In this document: positions 7,999 through 15,254 of the stretch, piece after piece
How positions within the stretch are numbered: position 1 is the stretch's first letter
Layout: every line of letters begins with the position of its first letter
Assembly (NCBI GenBank): GCA_030433005.1
Contig: JAUILQ010000016.1
Location: forward strand, 37,378-101,377
Direction: 5' to 3'
Origin: Alphaproteobacteria bacterium
Lineage (GTDB): Bacteria > Pseudomonadota > Alphaproteobacteria > Kiloniellales > DSM-21159
DNA: 64,000 nucleotides
Translations under genes and position numbers: made by a program
Notes under the pieces: model-generated
Seen by the model: the letters and a program-made list of their open reading frames with translations, nothing else
What the model was told of the DNA's origin: nothing
Databases searched by the model: none

Positions 7999-9613
7999 TG
8001 GCAGTCACCCCGGCCTGCGCGAAGTCGCGCGCGGCGGCGCCGGCGCTCTTCGCGATCTCGGCCGCCTGCGCGGCCTGTTGCGTGCGGGCCCGCTGCTCGC
8101 GCACGGCCGCCACCTGGTCGGGCGTCCGCAGGAAGCGCTCAGGCACCCCGATGATCTCGCCGGTGCCGCGCAGGGTCGCGTCACCGTCGTAGACGTCGAG
8201 CAGCGCCGGATCGGCTTGGATCAGCGGCAGGTTGGCCTCGATGTGCTGGGAGACCGCGCGCGCCTGGCTGATCCGCTGCAGCTTGGCGGTCGGCGAGACG
8301 AAGCTGACCGAATACTCGACGTCCTGCAGCTCGGCCGGCGGCGCCGGGATCAGCCCGTTGCGCAGCGCGATCATGAAGACCCGGTGCACCAGCGGCGCCA
8401 GGTACTCGACCTGAAGGCGCCCGAGGATCGGGTTGAGCACCATCATGGTCTGCTCGCTGATCTGCAGCACCTGCGTCGCCGTCATGTGCGGCTCGCGGGC
8501 GAACTTGAACAGGTCCACGAAGAACGCCCGCTCGATCAGCGTCCGGCGGTCCTCCATGTACTGCAGGCCCAGGTCCGGCCGCGCCCCGGTGTTGATCGGC
8601 CGGATGGGGTCGCCACCGCTGCCCCGCATGTACTCCTGGCGCACGAGGTTGATCGCGCTCGGATTGACGTTGAGGCGTCCAAGCACCCCGTCGTCGATCA
8701 TCATAAGCGGCGGATCCACCGCCTTCGCGAAGCCGCGCCGGGTGACCTTCGACACCTCCTGCAGCTCCTTCACGTCGGCAAGCGCCTTGCGCCCACAGCC
8801 GCGGCCGTAGATCTCGCCGGGACGCACTGCCCAGCGCGGCACCGCATAGGGGAACTCCTGGAACCCCGACTCCTTCAGCACGTGGGCGCCCTGGACCAGC
8901 ACATGGCAGCTCGAGAAGGCCATGTTGCGCGCGTCGGGCAGATCTCCGTCGCGCTCCAGCCGGGGCTCGACCGCGTGCACCACCTCCACGTCGCAGGTGT
9001 CGCAGTCCTTGCCGTCCAGCCGCTTGCGCAGCTGCTCCGGCAGCGCCTCGGCACCGTAGCGCTGCGCGGCCTGGCGCGGCGAGAGCATGAATTTCCGGTA
9101 AAGGGTGTCGACCACCCCCTCGTCGCCCTCGCAGGCGTAGCACTCGCCCAGCGGGCGGGCCGAGAACAGCGGATAGCCGCTGGCCGCTTCCTCGATGAAC
9201 ATGATCCCGGTGCCGAAGGTGCCGAGATCCTGGTAGGTCTCGTGCGCCTCCGGCTGGAACCGCGTCGAGGGCTTGTTGAAGATGCCGAACATGACCGTCG
9301 AGGCTTGGTCAAGCCAGCGCCGCACCGCCACCCGACGCTTCAGCCGCTCGTCGTCGACCGTGAGTGCCAGCCAGGGCACCGTCGGGTTCGTCAGCATGTG
9401 ATGCAGGCCGGCCGACAGCACCTCGGCGGCGTACTCGCCGGTGCCGTCGTAGACCTTCCTACGGGTTTTCGTGCCCCGGGTGATGGTCTCGCCCTGGAAC
9501 TGCGACGCGTCGGGGTAGATCAGCTCTCGGATCTCGGTCCAGACCGCGGCATGGTTGGTCCGGGTGCGCTCCAGCTCGCTCTGGCGCTGGAGAATTCGCT
9601 GCGGATCGGCCAT
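7988..9613 (-). CDS. Head-tail connector (portal) protein, T7 gp8-like
   Basis: The 541-aa protein is the size of T7-type connectors. It starts with a charged helix (RILQRQSELERTRTNHAAVW) followed by REL.YP, a region with GLHHMLTNPTVPWLAL, and ends with a long Ala/Gln-rich helix (residues 500-541). The stretch YGRGCGRKALADVKELQEVSK near residue 268 is the best family marker. It forms the dodecameric DNA gate at one capsid vertex and binds the terminase. Confidence 0.88.
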   Translation of the reverse strand: MADPQRILQRQSELERTRTNHAAVWTEIRELIYPDASQFQGETITRGTKTRRKVYDGTGEYAAEVLSAGLHHMLTNPTVPWLALTVDDERLKRRVAVRRWLDQASTVMFGIFNKPSTRFQPEAHETYQDLGTFGTGIMFIEEAASGYPLFSARPLGECYACEGDEGVVDTLYRKFMLSPRQAAQRYGAEALPEQLRKRLDGKDCDTCDVEVVHAVEPRLERDGDLPDARNMAFSSCHVLVQGAHVLKESGFQEFPYAVPRWAVRPGEIYGRGCGRKALADVKELQEVSKVTRRGFAKAVDPPLMMIDDGVLGRLNVNPSAINLVRQEYMRGSGGDPIRPINTGARPDLGLQYMEDRRTLIERAFFVDLFKFAREPHMTATQVLQISEQTMMVLNPILGRLQVEYLAPLVHRVFMIALRNGLIPAPPAELQDVEYSVSFVSPTAKLQRISQARAVSQHIEANLPLIQADPALLDVYDGDATLRGTGEIIGVPERFLRTPDQVAAVREQRARTQQAAQAAEIAKSAGAAARDFAQAGVTANGR

Positions 9614-9614
9614 C

Positions 9615-10040
9615 TCAGGCCCCCAGCAGGCCCCGGCGACGCACCGGGGCGGGCTCGGTGACCCCCAGGCCGCCCGTCAGCAGGGTCGATCGCCGGCCGG
9701 AAGCGGCGGCAAGCGCGCGGCGCGCCTCTCTCGAGGCCTCTTCCTGTGCCCTCTGCTCGGCAGAGGGGCCGTTGGACCGCTCGACGGAGGCCAGCTGCGG
9801 CACGGCAGCCGCGGGTTCGGGCGCCGGCGGGGCGGCAGGGGGGCGCGAAGTGGATTCGAGCTCCTGGCGCTGCCGGTTTTCGTAGTCCTGCACGTCGCCC
9901 GGCTTGCTCAGGTCGTAGGTATGCCCGTAGGCCCGCACGATCTGCTTGGGCGGCTCCGGCGGCTTGGGGGTCTTCGGAGAGATCGCGCCCATCAGGGGCC
10001 CGAACAGTCCACCGACGCCGCCAGCGATAGGACCAGTCAT
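9615..10040 (-). CDS. Small Pro/Ala-rich phage protein with TLLTG C-terminal motif
   Basis: The 141-aa protein has a Gly-rich hydrophobic N terminus, a Pro/Lys-rich linker, and an Ala/Arg-rich end with RSTLLTGGLGVTE and a final RRRGLLGA. This TLLTG...LLG ending is widespread in small podovirus proteins placed between terminase and portal genes. It stops one base before the connector start. I can support a phage gene but not a biochemical role. A capsid vertex or packaging accessory is possible. Confidence 0.6.
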   Translation of the reverse strand: MTGPIAGGVGGLFGPLMGAISPKTPKPPEPPKQIVRAYGHTYDLSKPGDVQDYENRQRQELESTSRPPAAPPAPEPAAAVPQLASVERSNGPSAEQRAQEEASREARRALAAASGRRSTLLTGGLGVTEPAPVRRRGLLGA

Positions 10041-10089
10041 GGAGAGCTCCCGCTTGCGGCGCTCATAGGGCTGCCGAGCGTGTCGAGGC

Positions 10090-10100
10090 GCAACGAACGG
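10090..10100 (-). promoter_or_regulatory. Copy 3 of the CAACGAACGG motif
   Basis: GCAACGAACGG followed by GGCTTAG on the plus strand lies in the 80-nt gap between large terminase and the next gene, about 50 nt upstream of that gene's start. It shares the tail CTTAG with copy 1 at 4592. The orientation matches all other copies. Confidence 0.5.
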
Positions 10101-10120
10101 GGCTTAGCAGGGGCAGGGCC

Positions 10121-11620
10121 TCAGTCCTCCGCCTCAGCGTACTGCTGCCGGCCGCGGTTGCCGATGAACTGCCCGTCTGGATAGTCCTCGGAGATCGCAT
10201 AGCTCTGCCGCGGCCCGGAATGCCGGCGCTGCCGCAGCAGCACCTGGTCGTACTCGCCGCCGCCGATCATCAGGTACTGCAGCGCGTCGTGAGGGTGGCT
10301 GAACTCGTTTTTGACCGGCTCCTGCTGGAACATCAGGCCGCTGGCGGTCTTGATCTGGCGGTAGTGGTAGCCGCCATTGAAGCCCTTCCGCAGCCGCTCG
10401 CACTTCGGCGAGATCAGGATGCCGGGCTTGCCGTCGATCAGGCGAGAGAGCGGCAGGCGGACGGACTCCAGCCGCGGCGCCAGGGCGTTGTCGGGGAGCG
10501 GCGCCGAGCGCCAGTCGATCAGCGAGTCCTCGCGCAGAATGTCGACGGTCGCGCGCTCGTCCCTGTCGCCGGCGGCGCGGCTCCCAGCGGCCGGATCGAT
10601 CCAGCCCGTTATCTTGCGACCACCCTGCAGCCAGGCGCCGTAGTGCTGTCGCAGCCATGCGTTCGCGGCGGCGCGGAAGCGCTGAATCCCGAAACCGTCG
10701 GCACAGAGCTCGTCGACCAGGAGCCAGCGGCCGTCAGACAGCTGCTGCCCGAGCACGATCGCCGGCATCAGGCCCGGATCGCCACCGATCAGCAGAGGCA
10801 GCTCGGGCACCGGCTCGATCGGCTCCTTTGCGCAGTGCAGGTTGTCGACATACCCGGGATAGACCGGCTCGCCGTGCTTCACGAAGCCGTAGTTGCCCTT
10901 GACGTAGACGTTCACCCAATCCTGGTCGTTCGCCGACACCAGGCGGTCGTAATAGCCCTCGTCGAGGTTCTGGATGTTCTCGGCCTCGGGGCTGTCGCCG
11001 GCCGGCTGGGCGAAGAACTCCCAGCCCTTCGGCCGCTCCAGCTCGGCCTTGCGATACCACCAGTGCTGATCGTCCGGCGGGTTCGTGTCCATCATGATGC
11101 CGCGCCAGCTCGGGCCGCCCTCGGCCTTCGGCGGGAAGCGCCCGACGCGGCCCGTCAGGGCCTGCACGATAGCGAACGGCACCTCGCGGGCCTCGTTGAC
11201 CCAAGCGCCGGTCAGCTCGAGCGAGAGCAGCTTCTTGACGTCATCCTCGCGGTCGAGCGCGATGAACCAGACCTCCATGTCCCATAGGGTGCCGTCGGGG
11301 AGATCCGCCTTGATCTCGTGCCGGAAGGGCGCGTCGTTGACCTTCCGGCCGAAGTCCTCAGGCACCCACTCGTGCCAGGTCTTCATGGTGGTCATCCGGA
11401 GCTCGCCGTAGGTGTTCCGGATGATCGCCCAGCGCGTGCGGCGTCGATTCCGGGTGTCGGGCGCCTGCATCTGCGCGCGGGTCACCACGTCGATCGAGCA
11501 GGCAACCGACTTGCCCGAACCGATGGGCCCGCGAAGCCCGCGAACGAAGGCGGGCGAAGCGTGAAAGCTCGCCGTGGTCGGTCCCGCGGGCGCGTACCGC
11601 TTGATGAAGGGCTCAGGCAT
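10121..11620 (-). CDS. Phage terminase large subunit
   Basis: The 499-aa protein has a Walker A motif GPIGSGKS at residues 31-38, an ATPase domain with SLELTGAWVNEAREVPF (Walker B and coupling region), and a C-terminal nuclease half that includes LIGGDPGLMPAIVLGQ (first acidic residue of an RNase H-like fold). It packages concatemeric DNA into the procapsid. The start overlaps the small subunit gene by 8 nt. The C-terminal end has FSHPHDALQYLM, the usual late motif with a conserved His/Asp. Confidence 0.92.
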   Translation of the reverse strand: MPEPFIKRYAPAGPTTASFHASPAFVRGLRGPIGSGKSVACSIDVVTRAQMQAPDTRNRRRTRWAIIRNTYGELRMTTMKTWHEWVPEDFGRKVNDAPFRHEIKADLPDGTLWDMEVWFIALDREDDVKKLLSLELTGAWVNEAREVPFAIVQALTGRVGRFPPKAEGGPSWRGIMMDTNPPDDQHWWYRKAELERPKGWEFFAQPAGDSPEAENIQNLDEGYYDRLVSANDQDWVNVYVKGNYGFVKHGEPVYPGYVDNLHCAKEPIEPVPELPLLIGGDPGLMPAIVLGQQLSDGRWLLVDELCADGFGIQRFRAAANAWLRQHYGAWLQGGRKITGWIDPAAGSRAAGDRDERATVDILREDSLIDWRSAPLPDNALAPRLESVRLPLSRLIDGKPGILISPKCERLRKGFNGGYHYRQIKTASGLMFQQEPVKNEFSHPHDALQYLMIGGGEYDQVLLRQRRHSGPRQSYAISEDYPDGQFIGNRGRQQYAEAED

Positions 11621-12053
11621 CCACGACCGGCCCCTCGATGACCTTGGCGGCCCCGTCCTGCCGGCCGAAGTCGACCCCGTTGATCTGGATCACGAAGCCC
11701 TGCGCGTTGCCGGGCGTCTTGTCCTTCAGGAAGCCCTCGAGCTTGTGCTTGTGCTCGATCGCCTTCGTCAGAGCCATGGGGTTCTTGTTGTCCTTGCAGA
11801 ACTTGATCGCCTCGTCCGCCTCCTTGATCGCGTCCTCGATATCGCGGCCGGTCTTCTCCCTGATCTCCGCCTTGCGGCGATCGAGCTCCGCCTTGACCGG
11901 CTCCTGCTGCAGCAGCTTCCAGCCGCGCGTTTTCGCCGACTTCGGCGCGTAGCCGGCCGCGATCGCCGAGCGCGTCGCGTCCGAGGTCTTCAGGTACTCT
12001 TCGACGAACCGCATGCGCTGCGGGTCGAGGTCGTCGCTCTGCTTTCCCGGCAT
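11613..12053 (-). CDS. Phage terminase small subunit
   Basis: The 146-aa protein starts with a helix-turn-helix typical of small terminases: RMRFVEEYLKTSDATRSAIA, then AGYAPKSAKTRGWKLLQQEP. A charged helix follows (residues 55-110) and then a short C-terminal beta tail. I chose the ATG at 12053 because the family signature begins right after it; longer in-frame versions enter the neighbouring gene. It recognises the packaging site and recruits the large subunit, whose start it overlaps by 8 nt. Confidence 0.87.
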   Translation of the reverse strand: MPGKQSDDLDPQRMRFVEEYLKTSDATRSAIAAGYAPKSAKTRGWKLLQQEPVKAELDRRKAEIREKTGRDIEDAIKEADEAIKFCKDNKNPMALTKAIEHKHKLEGFLKDKTPGNAQGFVIQINGVDFGRQDGAAKVIEGPVVDA

Positions 12054-12055
12054 CG

Positions 12056-12241
12056 TCAGTCCTCGCGCAGAGGCCGCTCGCCTCGCGCCAGCTGCCGGTA
12101 GCCCTCGCGGTCTTCCTCGGCCAGCGCCAGCCAGCAGGTCCGCGTTACGGGCCAGGTGTCGACCGCGCCGTCCCCCAGCGTGTCGTGCTCGTAGAGCTTG
12201 ATCGCCAGCAGCTCGACGGTCGGGTCCGCAATCAGCGCCAT
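12056..12241 (-). CDS. Small phage protein upstream of terminase
   Basis: The 61-aa acidic protein (VELLAIKLYEHDTLGDGAVD... EEDREGYRQLARGE) has no known domain that I recognise. The ATG at 12241 has GGGAGG nine nt upstream; a GTG two codons earlier (12247) overlaps the previous stop as GTGA and could also serve. It ends three nt before the small terminase start. Its composition and the tight spacing support a real gene. Confidence 0.6.
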   Translation of the reverse strand: MALIADPTVELLAIKLYEHDTLGDGAVDTWPVTRTCWLALAEEDREGYRQLARGERPLRED

Positions 12242-12243
12242 GG

Positions 12244-12519
12244 TCACAGGCCTCCCAGGGCCGCCGGCGAGGCCGGCAAGGGAATGTCACGGCCGCTGTC
12301 ACGGCCTGTCACGCCGCCAGGGACGATCTGCGACGTCAGCCGCAGCGTGCCGTCCTCGAAGCCGATCGAGTGCTGGATGCTGTACCGCTCGGCCAGCTGC
12401 GCCGGCGTCAGGCCCTCCAGGAGCATGAGGTTGAGCAGGCGCCGCTCGATCGCGCGGAAGTGCCGAAGGTGCGCATCCTCGACAGCCGACCGAAGCATGT
12501 CCGACAGCAGGTCGCTCAC
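12244..12519 (-). CDS. Hypothetical phage protein with possible HTH
   Basis: The 91-aa protein has a helical N terminus (SDLLSDMLRSAVEDAHLRHF), then ERRLLNLMLLEGLTPAQLAERYSI, which looks like a helix-turn-helix, and a beta-like tail. It may bind DNA, but the HTH call is weak. The start is GTG at 12519, overlapping the stop of the upstream gene as GTGA. Position just before terminase suggests a packaging or late-regulation accessory, with no direct proof. Confidence 0.55.
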   Translation of the reverse strand: MSDLLSDMLRSAVEDAHLRHFRAIERRLLNLMLLEGLTPAQLAERYSIQHSIGFEDGTLRLTSQIVPGGVTGRDSGRDIPLPASPAALGGL

Positions 12520-12638
12520 CGTGACAGCCTCCGGAAGAGCCGCCGAAGCCGCCGCACCTCGAGGCCATACCCCGAAGCCGCAGCCCCGCAGAGCAGCAGC
12601 AGCGCCAGGATCAGGACCAGCTTGATGATGATCAGCAT
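12516..12638 (-). CDS. Forty-residue membrane peptide (possible lysis gene)
   Basis: This short gene encodes 40 residues: a hydrophobic segment (LIIIKLVLILALLLLCGAAA) followed by a basic tail (EVRRLRRLFRRLSR). The layout, one membrane helix with a positive end, is that of small holins, pinholins or spanin-like peptides. The start at 12638 sits behind GAGG. It is the first gene of the minus-strand structural block, and no other lysis gene is visible in this window. Role inferred from topology only. Confidence 0.5.
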   Translation of the reverse strand: MLIIIKLVLILALLLLCGAAASGYGLEVRRLRRLFRRLSR

Positions 12639-12854
12639 GGCCAACCTCGGGAGAGGGTCACGCGAGGCACTAGAGAGAGCAGGACGGGGCGGCGGTTGCT
12701 GGGCGCGCGCGATTTCGGGCCCCGGGGGCCTCGGATCGGCCGGCAGAGGCACCACCCCCAGGCCCCCTGCGCCATTCCCCGGGCAGTCCGGAGCGCTCGG
12801 AAGCCGCTCGACAGCGCGGAGTGAAAGCTAACCGCTTGATCCTGCTTGGCTTGT

Positions 12855-12875
12855 ACCATCCTTCCGGAGGATGGT
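12855..12875. promoter_or_regulatory. Perfect inverted repeat in the control region
   Basis: ACCATCCT (12855-12862) and AGGATGGT (12868-12875) are perfect complements with a 5-nt loop TCCGG; the stem can be extended by two more pairs. It may be an operator or a short transcript hairpin. Confidence 0.45.
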
Positions 12876-12938
12876 GCACCCTGGATCCGCCGCCCGGTGC
12901 TGCTGCGGGTCGTGTACGCGACGGCGGAGTGCGTGTCG

Positions 12939-12957
12939 TTAACCCCATCCCGGTTAA
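12939..12957. promoter_or_regulatory. Interrupted palindrome TTAACC-N7-GGTTAA (operator-like)
   Basis: TTAACC (12939-12944) and GGTTAA (12952-12957) form a dyad with centre-to-centre spacing close to one and a quarter helical turns, as for dimeric phage repressors. The AT-rich half sites stand out against the GC-rich surroundings. Confidence 0.4.
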
Positions 12958-13083
12958 GTCCGTCGTCCGTCAATCCGCAGAACCGCTTGCGGTCGGCCTG
13001 CACTGGCGCGGGTGTCGTCACCTGCTGTGTTCCCTGCTGCTCGGCCTGCATGGGGTTACCAGTGACACCAGGGCAGCGAGGCG

Positions 13084-13094
13084 ACAACGAACGG
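13084..13094 (-). promoter_or_regulatory. Copy 4 of the CAACGAACGG motif
   Basis: ACAACGAACGG in the divergent control region, the same orientation as the three copies inside the structural block. Its flanks differ from those of the other copies, so the shared core is CAACGAACGG. Confidence 0.45.
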
Positions 13095-13425
13095 CCGAGA
13101 GACCGGAGCCGGTGAGCTGCGGTGCTGGTGACCTGGCGCTGTTCCGTCCCGGGTCTCGGGAAGCGCCGGCGAGGGCTGAGGGTCTGAAGGATGCTCGGCA
13201 GGCGGTGCGGGTTGAGCGAGCGCGGCTAGGTCGGCGGAGAACGGAGCGAGCGGAGAGGTAGAGACCGCGCGCGAGGGCGCCACACCTTCCGACGCTCCTA
13301 CAACGCACATCGGTTTCGCTTTTCGCATGTCAGCCGATTTCAAGGGCTTGGCGGGCCCGGTGCTGTTCGGCGCGGCAACGCTGTTGTGCCGACGTCGGAA
13401 CAAGGGCGCCGGTGATGGATGGGGC

Positions 13426-13456
13426 TTGACTGTAACACAATGTGCTCGTATGTGTT
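13426..13456 (+). promoter_or_regulatory. Promoter of the DUF932 gene with overlapping dyad
   Basis: TTGACT (13426-13431) and TATGTG (13449-13454) are separated by 17 nt, a good sigma70-type match in this GC-rich DNA. AACACA (13434-13439) and TGTGTT (13451-13456) form an inverted repeat over the spacer and -10, so a repressor bound there would block the promoter. The gene starts about 65 nt downstream. Confidence 0.55.
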
Positions 13457-13522
13457 CTTTCGTCACACGGTGGCAGGTAGCCGCTCCCATCCATCGAACC
13501 GAGAGCAACAGGAGACGATCCC

Positions 13523-14386
13523 ATGCGGTACATGCGTTCTATGAGCAACGGCGGCGGCATCATGGCGCGGGGCGAGCAGGCCCTTGAGCTGGAGCAGATC
13601 CGGGCGGCGGTGCCGTCGATCTTCGCGGAGCAGCCCCACGAGAGCCGTTCGCAGCGCTACGCCTACATCCCGACGGCGGAAGTGCTCGGCGGGCTGATCA
13701 AGGAAGGCTTCCGGCCGTTCTTCGCCCAGCAGGCGCGGACCCGCGTCGAGGGCAAGCAGGACTTCACCAAGCACATGGTCCGCCTGCGGCACGCTTCGCG
13801 CGCCAACGACCGCGGCGAGGCTCACGAGATCATCATGATCAACTCGCACGACGGGACGTCGTCCTACCAGTTGATCAACGGGGTGTTCCGGTTCGTCTGC
13901 TGCAACGGCCTCTTCACGGGCGAGAAGTTCGGGGAGACCAAGGTGATGCACACCGGCGACGCGGTCTCGAAGGTCATCGAGGGCGCCTATACCGTCCTCG
14001 AAGACGCGCCGCGCGTCATGGAGCAGGTCGACGCCATGAAGGCGCTTCCGCTCGACCGCGACGAAAGCCTCGCCTTCGCCCGGGCCGCTCGCGCGCTGCG
14101 GTACGAGGACACCAGCAAGGCGCCCATCGAGGCCGACCGGCTGCTGTTGCCGCGCCGGCATGACGACGCGGGCGAGGACCTGTGGGCGACCTTCAACCGG
14201 GTGCAGGAGAACGTCATTCGCGGCGGGCAGCGGGGATGGACGCGCACCGACCGGGGCGAGGTCCGCCGGACGTCCGTCCGCGAGGTCAAAGGCATCGACC
14301 AGAACAAGGCCCTCAACCGGGCCCTCTGGACGCTGGCCGAGGAAATGGGCCGGCTGAAGGGCGTCCCGCTCGCCGCTGCCGCCTAG
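13523..14386 (+). CDS. DUF932 family phage/plasmid protein
   Basis: The 287-aa protein has the DUF932 (phage/plasmid-related TIGR03299-like) pattern: RYAYIPTAEVLGGLIKEGF near residue 46, then EIIMINSHDGTSSYQLINGVFRFVCCNGL, the most conserved stretch, near residues 101-130. The start at 13523 has AGGAGA seven nt upstream. The gene is on the plus strand while nearly all other prophage genes are on the minus strand, and it has its own promoter and a long hairpin downstream. The family is common on phages and plasmids; its biochemical function is unknown. The size is typical. Confidence 0.85.
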   Translation: MRYMRSMSNGGGIMARGEQALELEQIRAAVPSIFAEQPHESRSQRYAYIPTAEVLGGLIKEGFRPFFAQQARTRVEGKQDFTKHMVRLRHASRANDRGEAHEIIMINSHDGTSSYQLINGVFRFVCCNGLFTGEKFGETKVMHTGDAVSKVIEGAYTVLEDAPRVMEQVDAMKALPLDRDESLAFARAARALRYEDTSKAPIEADRLLLPRRHDDAGEDLWATFNRVQENVIRGGQRGWTRTDRGEVRRTSVREVKGIDQNKALNRALWTLAEEMGRLKGVPLAAAA

Positions 14387-14441
14387 GCGGCTTGGCAAGG
14401 GCGCCGGGTGGCACAGAAGCCCGGCGCCCGTCCAAGCCGCC
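14386..14441 (+). terminator. Very long stem-loop after DUF932 gene
   Basis: GGCGGCTTGG (14386-14395) pairs with CCAAGCCGCC (14432-14441) and GGGCGCCGGG (14399-14408) pairs with CCCGGCGCCC (14420-14429), giving 20 bp interrupted by a small internal loop. It overlaps the last base of the DUF932 stop. No T-run follows, so it may stabilise or cleave the mRNA between the two plus-strand genes more than terminate it. Confidence 0.5.
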
Positions 14442-14461
14442 GCCAGACGAAGGAGAGAGCT

Positions 14462-14884
14462 ATGGCCATGGAGCCGCCGCGCTGGGCATCGGAGCCGCTG
14501 GCCATCGGCCGGCACGAGTGGCGGATGGTGTCGTTTGACGGCAGCACCGTCGAATACCAGTGGCGCACCGCTGGGGCCTTGGTCTGGAATCGGGCCCGAG
14601 ACTGGCCGTCCTACGACTTCAACAACGGACAGACCCTCGGGCTTCCCTCGCGCCTGCGGTGCCTTCACGCCGCCAACCGCGATTGGAAGGAACGGGCGCA
14701 GGCCGAGGCGCTGCCGCTGGACTTCGGCGCCGCCGACCAGCGGGCCCTCGATCCGGCCGAGCGGCAGCGGCGAGCCGAGGCCGAGCGCTTGGAGCTGCTG
14801 CAGCGCAGCCGCATGCGGTCGACCAAGGCGCAGGCCGACGCGGGCCCGCTCTTCTGCCGACAGATCGACCTGGAAGACTACTAG
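14462..14884 (+). CDS. Hypothetical phage protein downstream of DUF932
   Basis: The 140-aa protein starts at an ATG preceded by GAAGGAGAGAG. The first half is Trp/Tyr-rich and beta-like (HEWRMVSFDGSTVEYQWR, RDWPSYDFNN), with a charged second half ending in a helix (DPAERQRRAEAERLELLQRS). I recognise no family. It is co-directional with and only 75 nt from the DUF932 gene, so the two probably form one transcript. Confidence 0.65.
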   Translation: MAMEPPRWASEPLAIGRHEWRMVSFDGSTVEYQWRTAGALVWNRARDWPSYDFNNGQTLGLPSRLRCLHAANRDWKERAQAEALPLDFGAADQRALDPAERQRRAEAERLELLQRSRMRSTKAQADAGPLFCRQIDLEDY

Positions 14885-14906
14885 TCCCGAACTCGCGTTC
14901 AGCGTC

Positions 14907-14940
14907 GTAGGGCTGGCGGCCATGGCACCGCCAGCCCTAC
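14907..14940. terminator. Bidirectional terminator between convergent prophage genes
   Basis: A perfect 13-bp stem, GTAGGGCTGGCGG (14907-14919) with CCGCCAGCCCTAC (14928-14940), has an 8-nt loop. It lies between the plus-strand gene ending at 14884 and the minus-strand gene whose stop is inside the right arm. Confidence 0.7.
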
Positions 14941-15254
14941 ACGCTTGCGGATCGGCTTGGCGATCCTGGTCCGGGGGTCGCACAACCCCCTTCAGGCTGA
15001 GCGGCTGTGGTTCCGCTGCAGCAGTCAGCCGCCGAAGGTTGCCCCTCGGAGCGGCCCCGCGCGGCTTCCGCCGCATGGCCCATCACGGAGCCCACCACCC
15101 GCTTGGTGATCGAGCGTGCCGCGGTCGTTCTGAGATCGCTTTCGACGTACTCGGGATGATGCGCCAGGGTGTCGTGGATCGCGCCCTCGACGATTCGGTA
15201 AAGCCGGCGGTAACCCCGGCCGCCCCTCGCGGGACGTGTGCGGCGGCGGCTCAT
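14937..15254 (-). CDS. Small basic phage protein
   Basis: The 105-aa protein has a basic N terminus (SRRRTRPARGGRGYRRLYRI), a helical core with GAIHDTLAHHPEY and DLRTTAARSITKRVVGSV, and a Gly/Ser-rich tail. The start at 15254 forms an ATGA overlap with the upstream HTH gene, which supports it. The basic character suggests nucleic acid binding. No family recognised. Confidence 0.55.
   Translation of the reverse strand: MSRRRTRPARGGRGYRRLYRIVEGAIHDTLAHHPEYVESDLRTTAARSITKRVVGSVMGHAAEAARGRSEGQPSAADCCSGTTAAQPEGGCATPGPGSPSRSASV

Larger units (their letters stand above)
12639..13522. promoter_or_regulatory. Divergent control region between late (-) and early (+) prophage genes
   Basis: This 884-nt gap separates the leftward structural block from the rightward DUF932 gene. 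Frames here are open only because of high GC; none has a convincing start, Shine-Dalgarno or protein character. I see a hairpin-forming palindrome at 12855-12875, an interrupted palindrome at 12939-12957, a copy of the repeated motif at 13084, and a strong promoter-like site with an overlapping dyad at 13426-13456. Together these suggest the main lysogeny or transcription control region. Confidence 0.5.

Noticed and set aside
12821..13261. Open frames in the prophage control region, both strands
   Set aside because: No Shine-Dalgarno, no family features, and the composition is what random GC-rich DNA gives; the palindromes and promoter explain the region better.
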